From an uncultured Ignavibacteria bacterium (GTDB lineage: Bacteria > Bacteroidota > Ignavibacteria > Ignavibacteriales > Ignavibacteriaceae): a stretch of DNA of 19,754 bases. The notes beneath the pieces are model-generated. The model did no database searches. It saw only the letters and a list, made by a program, of their open reading frames with translations, and was not told the DNA's origin. The position numbers were made by a program, and so were the translations under genes. The DNA lies in contig CALKUG010000369.1 of NCBI GenBank assembly GCA_937996765.1, forward strand, positions 1 through 19,754, read 5' to 3'. How positions within the stretch are numbered: position 1 is the stretch's first letter; each line of letters starts with the position of its first letter. Shown here piece after piece: positions 14,665 through 19,754 of the stretch.

Positions 14665-15510
14665 ATGCAAGCAAGAATTATTGAGAGAACAATAATTGAA
14701 CTCAATGAAAAACAAAAGAAAATGCTCATAAGCGGGTGGGGAAAAGAGACGTTAGAGAATACGATAACTGAGTCAATAATTTATATTTCAGATGGTTTGC
14801 GTGTTAAGGGTTACATCTCGTACCCGATCAACAAATCTAAAGATAAACTGCCTTGCATTATGTGGAATAGGGGAGGAATAAAAGACCGAGGATTTATTGA
14901 TGATTTCACCGCCTGCGGAATTTTTGGCAAACTTGCTTCCGAAGGGTTTGTGGTTTTTGCCTCTATGTATCGGGGAAGTGTTAAAGGCGAGGGGGAAGAA
15001 GAGTTTGGAGGTGTTGATGTGAACGACATAATCAATCTTGCTGATGCGGCAATCGAGATACCTTATGCCGATACCTCACTTTGGGGAATAGAGGGCTGGA
15101 GCCGCGGAGGGATGATGACTTTTCTTGTACTCAGAAGAGACCCTCGCTTCAAGGTAGCCGTTGTAACAGGCGCTATAAGCGATTTAACCACAAGAGCTTC
15201 GGAGGATAATAGTTTCACAGAGTTTTTTACGGAAGTACTACCCGACCCGGCAACACTTGAGCAAGAATTAGCAAAACGCTCATGCGTCAATTTTGTTAAC
15301 GAGCTACCCAAAATACCTTACTTGATAATGCACGGCACCAACGACACCGTAGTAAGCCCCAGCCAATCTTTAGTATTGGCTCAAAAACTGCAAGATTTAA
15401 AACACTATTACCGCCTGATAATGTTTGAAAACGGTGATCATTTCCTCAAACACTTCCGCCGCGAAGTTGACCAACACAAAATTAATTGGTTTAAAAAATA
15501 TTTATCGTAA
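14665..15510 (+). CDS. Alpha/beta hydrolase, prolyl-oligopeptidase (S9) type catalytic domain
   Basis: The 281 residues consist of the alpha/beta-hydrolase domain alone, without the beta-propeller of full S9 peptidases. A small N-terminal part leads into LRVKGYISYPIN, PCIMWNRGG (oxyanion region) and VVFASMYRGS. The catalytic triad is readable as Ser146 in GWSRGGMM, Asp227 in HGTNDTVV and His259 in NGDHFL. There is no signal peptide, so it is probably cytoplasmic. Whether it is a peptidase or an esterase cannot be decided. The first ATG has AGGA immediately before it, a spacing too short for a normal ribosome site, so the start is less certain than the rest. Its 3' end overlaps the convergent membrane-protein gene by 9 bases. 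Confidence 0.88.
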   Translation: MQARIIERTIIELNEKQKKMLISGWGKETLENTITESIIYISDGLRVKGYISYPINKSKDKLPCIMWNRGGIKDRGFIDDFTACGIFGKLASEGFVVFASMYRGSVKGEGEEEFGGVDVNDIINLADAAIEIPYADTSLWGIEGWSRGGMMTFLVLRRDPRFKVAVVTGAISDLTTRASEDNSFTEFFTEVLPDPATLEQELAKRSCVNFVNELPKIPYLIMHGTNDTVVSPSQSLVLAQKLQDLKHYYRLIMFENGDHFLKHFRREVDQHKINWFKKYLS

Positions 15511-16464
15511 TCTCCCCGTGCCATGGCAGTGGTTACATTCGCCATTCCTTCCTGTGCCGTTGCAATAAGGACAGCTTCGGCCTCCCTGTCCTTCCGCACC
15601 CTTAGCTGCGGCCGAGAGCCCCATCATACCAAACATAGCAATTATCGCAAAAGCAATAATAAACACTATCAAAACAGATGCAAAAAAACCAACAATTATA
15701 GAAATAAACATACCGAGATAGATTAATCCTATTCTCAAGAAAGCAAATGGAAAACCCACTCTATTAAAACTATCAATTACAGCATAAACCAAGGCTACAA
15801 TATTCGCTATAAGTATTGTGTATATCGCATAATCAACAAAATGAGTTGGGAAGGAGAAGTCCTTCAATCGTTCATTAAGAAAAGCCTGAGCAGTATCAGG
15901 AAACAACACTACACAAAAAACAAGAACTGCCGGAAGTGCCATTGAAACTAAAATGTACCACGGCTTTCCGGGCATTCTATCTACTTGCCCTGTATGCTCA
16001 TTTATCTTTTTATCGATTTTTTCAAAGTTAGTCAGAACCATATAAAGCAAGAGAGATAGTATCGCGACGATTAACCAAGAGTGCCATTCATCGTATGGTA
16101 GAAGTGTGTTAAAGAGATAACCAATTCCATCTTCTGATTTTTCTGAGGGAATAGCTATTGCGGGGCTTGAGGCATTAAATAGAACAAGAGAATCAACTTG
16201 ATCAATATACATTGTGGTATCACGTATATAGGCGACTGCTATTTTCTTTTTACCAACTTTAATAAAACGCCCGATTGTAACAGTATCTCCGCGTTCATAA
16301 GTACCTGTTAACTTTTTAAGTTCTTTCGTCTCGTAGGCTTTAACTCTAAAACCTATAGTTTGATAGACGGCCGGCAGTGAATCGTTACCTTTATCAAATG
16401 CACACAACCCGTGTGTAGCAAACAACATTAATATAGTTGTAACTATAGCATATTTAAAATTCAT
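15502..16464 (-). CDS. Multi-pass membrane protein with C-terminal CxxC zinc-ribbon-like tail
   Basis: The product is 320 residues from the ATG at 16464; the frame opens at 16494. The internal start has AAAGGA 6 bases upstream and yields a signal peptide (FKYAIVTTILMLFATHGLCA). Residues about 24-115 form an extracytoplasmic beta-rich region (GDTVTIGRFIKVGKKKIAVAYI). Hydrophobic segments follow: WLIVAILSLLLYMVL, ILVSMALPAVLVFCVVLF, YAIYTILIANIVALVYAVI, and a long run ending IIAFAIIAMFGMMGL that may span the membrane twice. The C-terminus carries CPYCNGTG and CNHCHGTG (Cys298, 301, 310, 313), the CxxCxGxG form of DnaJ-type zinc modules. No family was recognised. It begins 10 bases after the AAA+ gene and is presumably co-translated with it, suggesting a shared complex. 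Confidence 0.85.
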   Translation of the reverse strand: MNFKYAIVTTILMLFATHGLCAFDKGNDSLPAVYQTIGFRVKAYETKELKKLTGTYERGDTVTIGRFIKVGKKKIAVAYIRDTTMYIDQVDSLVLFNASSPAIAIPSEKSEDGIGYLFNTLLPYDEWHSWLIVAILSLLLYMVLTNFEKIDKKINEHTGQVDRMPGKPWYILVSMALPAVLVFCVVLFPDTAQAFLNERLKDFSFPTHFVDYAIYTILIANIVALVYAVIDSFNRVGFPFAFLRIGLIYLGMFISIIVGFFASVLIVFIIAFAIIAMFGMMGLSAAAKGAEGQGGRSCPYCNGTGRNGECNHCHGTGRLR

Positions 16465-16470
16465 GCTCAA

Positions 16471-16476
16471 TCCTTT
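16471..16476 (-). promoter_or_regulatory. Ribosome site deciding the membrane-protein start
   Basis: On the minus strand AAAGGA lies 6 bases before ATG at 16464. It overlaps the stop codon of the upstream AAA+ gene, which suggests re-initiation by the same ribosomes. Confidence 0.55.
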
Positions 16477-19303
16477 AGTTAATAGTTTCACCATATTGTG
16501 ATACTAAATGTTTAACATCCGCTGTAGTAATAGATAACAACTCTTCCGCTGAAAGATCTGAAATATTAGGAAGTGCGTTTAAGCGCCGCCCCATCAACTC
16601 TTTTAGTTTGTTAAAAACGTTTCTTACAAAGCGTCCGTTGCCAAAGTTCTTATCGCGATGAGTATAGCGTGCATTAAAAAATTCAAGTAATTCTTCTTGT
16701 GCCTCATCAGTTACCAAATAAGGATTTTTCCCCTTGCCCTTGCAAAGTGACATAAAAATTTCTAATAAATCCTTTGGGGTGTAGTCGTTAAAATCGAAAT
16801 AATGTGTGAAACGAGATTTTAATCCCGGGTTTGTTTCAAGAAACTCATTTATTTCTTTTTTGTATCCGGCGATTATTACAACCAGTTTATCTCTATTATC
16901 TTCCATTTGCTTAAGCAGTATGTTTAAGGCATCTGTGCCGTAATCCCAACCGGCATCTTTTTTAACTAACGAGTATGCTTCGTCTATAAATAAAACACCA
17001 CCAAAAGCGGATTCTATTACTTTACGAGCAATCTCATCGGTCTCGCCAATATGCGAGCCAACTAATTTAGATCTATCCACTTCTACCACATGGCCAAGAG
17101 CACTTATTCCGAGTAGTTTCAATATCCTTCCCATCACACGCGCAACTGTTGTTTTTCCGGTTCCGGGAGGTCCGTAGAACACTGCATTAAATGGCTCAAA
17201 TTCCACATGAATACCTTTTTCTTGCTGTGCTTTTTTGAGTCGCATACTGCTAACAAGGTTATAGATTTGCTCTTTTAATGATTCCATACCTACAAACTCA
17301 TCGAGTTGCTTTAAAACGGCTTCAAGAGACTCTTCCGAGGAATCATTAAATTCACCGGCAACTGTATTTTCAACATCACTAAGCGTTATTTCTGTTAATG
17401 CGTGTATTGATTCTTCTTTGCTCAAGTGTGATCTATCTAATGAGAATAATCTCTCAGATTGATTAGAAAGAATATCGTTTAGCAGATTATCAACGAACCG
17501 GCCATTACCAAAATCTTTTTGACGCGAGTGATATTTAAACTCAAAATATCTCTTGAGTTTTTCATCAGCTTCGTTATTGGGCTTGTATTTGCCGCATTTC
17601 AAATAGAATATCTTGTGCAACTCTTCTGGTGTATAATCTCTGAAATTAAAATATTTTGTAAACCGAGATTTTAAGCCGGGATTAGATTCAATAAACTGTT
17701 GCATTTCGTTGTAATACCCCGCAACAATAACTATTAACCTGTCTTTGTGATCTTCCATCTTTTTCAACAATTCATCAATGGCTTCTTTACCAAAAACATC
17801 ATCCTCACTCTGCTTTAAGGTATAGGCCTCATCAATAAAGAGCACACCATCTAATGCCGAGTTTATTACCTCCGCTGTTTTTGGTGCTGAGCTACCCCAT
17901 CCTTCTCCTACCAAGTTACTTCTGTTTACTTCCACGAGGTGGCCTTTTTTTAACAAGCCCATTTCCTTAAACAAAGATCCCATGGTTCTGGCAATTGTGG
18001 TTTTTCCTGTTCCGGGAGGTCCATAAAATACTGTATGTAAACGTGGTGTTGTTTTAGTAAGCCCGGCCGCCATTTTTTCTTTTTCGATTTCAATAAACTT
18101 AATCAGTTTTTTCATCGAATCTTTTACTTCACCCATTCCAACAAACTCATCGAGTTGTATAAGCAGGGATTTGATTCTTTCATCTTCCTCAACTTCCTCG
18201 TTTGGCTTTGATTTAGTGCCGCTGTCTATCTCTTTGTTTTCCGATATTTCTTCCTCTCCGGCCTCACCAACGGTATCGTTTTCGATGTTATCAATATACT
18301 CTTGCATATCAAACCCCTCGGGGTCTAACTTACGTGCTCGCTTAAAACATTTCAGGGCTTTATCAAACACTCCGTTTGTATAGTATGCTAATGCGAGAGC
18401 ACTTTGATACGAAGGAACCTCGGGTTCCAAATCAACCGCTTCCTTTAAATATTTAATTGCGAGTTCATCGTTTTCCTCATGGTAATATGCCAATCCAAGA
18501 TTAAAACATACTGTATCGTTCTCAGAGTTTTCGGCATAGAGCTTTTCCAAGTAAGGGAGCGCAAGATCGTAATCTTCCATTCCCATATAAATCTCGGATA
18601 TAAGTTCTCGGTTGTAGGTATCGGTTTTATCAATCTTTAAACATTTTTTTGCATAAGCGATTGCTTCATCGTACTCCTGCAATTCAAGGTAGGTTTTCCC
18701 GATGAAAAAAAGATTAGTCTCATATTCAGGATATTTTTTTTCAACCTTTAGAAAGTATTCAAGGGCTTCTTCGTATTCTTCGTCGTCGTAATGCTCATGT
18801 GCTAAATCGTAGAATTTTTGAGTCCGCTCATCAAGTTCAGATTCTTCCTCCTCATCCTCCTCATCATCCTCATCCTCTAAATCTTCTTCTTCGGAATCGG
18901 TATCTTCAGGCACAACCCCCAATTGTTCTTCCAATCGTTTTTTAATTGCAATAGCATTTGTGTCATTGGGTTCAAGGCGTAACGCTGCGGAAATGTCGTT
19001 TAATGCTTCTTGAAATTTTGATAACTGAATATGAAGAGAGCATCTAAAAACAAAAATGTGTGCAGCGGAGGGATTTATTAACAAGCTTTTATTTGCGAGT
19101 TGTAAGGCTTTTGTAAAATCTTGTAAGTGAAAATAACAGAAAGCAAGGTAGTAGAGGTTTTGAAAATCATTGGGAGTTATTTCTGCAATTTTTTCGAAAT
19201 AGATTACAGCCTTTTTGTAATTGCCTTCGCGATAATAATTCATCGCAGTTGATTGTAATTCTTCTGTACTTTGGCGCTTGTTTCCAAATAGACCACCTAA
19301 CAT
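16475..19303 (-). CDS. TPR protein with two CbbX-type AAA+ ATPase domains
   Basis: This protein is 942 residues. Residues 19-114 hold three TPR repeats. Residues 133-160 are a highly acidic linker made mostly of Glu and Asp. Residues 163-330 hold about five more TPRs, and a second acidic, low-complexity stretch covers 340-375. AAA+ domain 1 (about 380-670) has Walker A GPPGTGKT (428-435), Walker B VLFIDEAY and NPGLKSRF with a candidate arginine finger. AAA+ domain 2 (about 675-935) repeats this, with Walker A at 711-718. Both open with QLDEFVGM and belong to the CbbX/CfxQ/EccA/SpoVK group. N-terminal TPRs plus a CbbX ATPase recall EccA of type VII secretion, but EccA has a single ATPase domain and no secretion genes are seen here. 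The protein is cytoplasmic, with a probable protein-remodelling role; the substrate is unknown. It is first in an operon with the membrane protein. Confidence 0.93.
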   Translation of the reverse strand: MLGGLFGNKRQSTEELQSTAMNYYREGNYKKAVIYFEKIAEITPNDFQNLYYLAFCYFHLQDFTKALQLANKSLLINPSAAHIFVFRCSLHIQLSKFQEALNDISAALRLEPNDTNAIAIKKRLEEQLGVVPEDTDSEEEDLEDEDDEEDEEEESELDERTQKFYDLAHEHYDDEEYEEALEYFLKVEKKYPEYETNLFFIGKTYLELQEYDEAIAYAKKCLKIDKTDTYNRELISEIYMGMEDYDLALPYLEKLYAENSENDTVCFNLGLAYYHEENDELAIKYLKEAVDLEPEVPSYQSALALAYYTNGVFDKALKCFKRARKLDPEGFDMQEYIDNIENDTVGEAGEEEISENKEIDSGTKSKPNEEVEEDERIKSLLIQLDEFVGMGEVKDSMKKLIKFIEIEKEKMAAGLTKTTPRLHTVFYGPPGTGKTTIARTMGSLFKEMGLLKKGHLVEVNRSNLVGEGWGSSAPKTAEVINSALDGVLFIDEAYTLKQSEDDVFGKEAIDELLKKMEDHKDRLIVIVAGYYNEMQQFIESNPGLKSRFTKYFNFRDYTPEELHKIFYLKCGKYKPNNEADEKLKRYFEFKYHSRQKDFGNGRFVDNLLNDILSNQSERLFSLDRSHLSKEESIHALTEITLSDVENTVAGEFNDSSEESLEAVLKQLDEFVGMESLKEQIYNLVSSMRLKKAQQEKGIHVEFEPFNAVFYGPPGTGKTTVARVMGRILKLLGISALGHVVEVDRSKLVGSHIGETDEIARKVIESAFGGVLFIDEAYSLVKKDAGWDYGTDALNILLKQMEDNRDKLVVIIAGYKKEINEFLETNPGLKSRFTHYFDFNDYTPKDLLEIFMSLCKGKGKNPYLVTDEAQEELLEFFNARYTHRDKNFGNGRFVRNVFNKLKELMGRRLNALPNISDLSAEELLSITTADVKHLVSQYGETIN

Positions 19304-19374
19304 AATAGCCCTTTACCTTATGTTGTTAATAACTTGAGTACGTAAAATAGATTATTTTTGAATTAAAGTACAAT

Positions 19375-19401
19375 AAAAAACCCGAGGGGCAAGCTCGGGT
19401 T
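19375..19401 (-). terminator. Rho-independent terminator of the prolyl-oligopeptidase gene
   Basis: On the minus strand AACCCGAG (19401-19394) pairs with CTCGGGTT (19386-19379) around a 7-base loop, and the T-run is TTTTTT (19380-19375), which shares its first two bases with the stem. It begins 14 bases after the peptidase stop and separates that gene from the AAA+ gene downstream. Confidence 0.88.
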
Positions 19402-19414
19402 CTAAATTATTATA

Positions 19415-19754
19415 TTACCACTGAAGTAAAAGTGGGGGCATTTTGTCTTTTGGTCCAAGATCTTTTAAGTAATACTTAAACCATTCTAATGTCCTTATTG
19501 CATAATCGAGTTTGTTGGTGTTTTTTGCATTACCATGTCCTTCGTCCGGATATAAAACAAATCTTACGGGTGCGACACCATGTACTTTTAATGCACGATA
19601 CATTTCGTAACTTTGTGATGTAGGTACTCGCGGGTCTTCCTCACCGTGTAATAAAAGTAGTGGAGTTGTTGCTCCCTCTACATAAGCAATGGGACTCCGT
19701 TCCATATACTTTTCAGGTTTATCATGAGGGTAGAAACCCCAATGTACCAAATAA
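19415..19754 (-). CDS. Prolyl-oligopeptidase family (S9) peptidase, C-terminal part
   Basis: Only the last 112 or so codons are in the window; the frame stays open through the right edge. The TTG at 19750 is an internal Leu codon, not a supported start. The visible part is the end of the alpha/beta-hydrolase catalytic domain: TPLLLLHGEEDPRVP with the triad Asp, SYEMYRALKVHGV, and FVLYPDEGHGN with the catalytic His. The closing helix TLEWFKYYLKDL and the tail PLLLQW follow. This is the arrangement of dipeptidyl-aminopeptidase/acylaminoacyl-peptidase-like enzymes. The nucleophile Ser, any beta-propeller and any signal peptide lie outside the window. Confidence 0.9.
   Translation of the reverse strand, partial: YLVHWGFYPHDKPEKYMERSPIAYVEGATTPLLLLHGEEDPRVPTSQSYEMYRALKVHGVAPVRFVLYPDEGHGNAKNTNKLDYAIRTLEWFKYYLKDLGPKDKMPPLLLQW

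Noticed and set aside
16475..19303. Type VII secretion EccA
   Set aside because: The TPR plus CbbX layout is reminiscent, but there are two ATPase domains and no EccB-E, EsxA-like or PE/PPE-like genes nearby.
19415..19750. A complete 111-residue hydrolase starting at 19750
   Set aside because: The initial codon is TTG within an open frame that continues to the window edge, and the catalytic Ser is missing; it is the end of a larger S9 peptidase.

Overview
The window looks like part of a chromosome from the Bacteroidota/Chlorobiota/Ignavibacteriota (FCB) branch. The grounds are moderately AT-rich DNA, two TonB-dependent outer-membrane receptors, a Bacteroidota-style lipoprotein, an NtrC-like regulator beside a REC-REC-SpoIIE phosphatase, some TTG starts, and mostly weak A-rich ribosome sites. 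A finer placement is not supportable by eye. No phage, insertion sequence, CRISPR array or rRNA was seen. Coding density is high; the longest gene-free stretch is about 200 bases (9306-9504).

Layout, left to right. A tRNA-Lys(CUU) on the minus strand runs off the left edge. A small membrane protein and a FecA-like TonB receptor (166-2876, +) form one unit, closed by a strong hairpin terminator. A lipoprotein gene (minus) ends against that terminator. Divergent from it is a four-gene signalling operon (3805-8685, +): a soluble PAS histidine kinase, a sigma-54-activating response regulator, a STAS-domain protein, and a REC-REC-PP2C phosphatase. Next is a minus-strand series reading right to left: gpmA, a TPM-domain protein, a BtuB-like TonB receptor, and a secreted NTF2-like protein. 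A 91-bp segment bounded by 16-bp perfect inverted repeats lies between the last two. Right of gpmA are a cytoplasmic GH13 enzyme (+), a membrane-anchored DUF192 protein (-), an S9-type alpha/beta hydrolase (+), and a two-gene minus-strand operon. That operon encodes a 942-residue protein with TPRs and two CbbX-type AAA+ domains, followed by a multi-pass membrane protein with a C-terminal four-cysteine zinc-ribbon-like tail. The 3' end of a prolyl-oligopeptidase gene, with its terminator, closes the window.

How the genes work together. The signalling operon joins a two-component relay to a partner-switch module (PP2C phosphatase plus STAS protein) but has no RsbW/SpoIIAB-type kinase, so the third partner must be elsewhere or be replaced. 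The most unusual item is the TPR/tandem-CbbX AAA+ protein paired with its membrane partner. I infer an ATP-driven remodelling machine acting at the inner membrane; its substrate is unknown.
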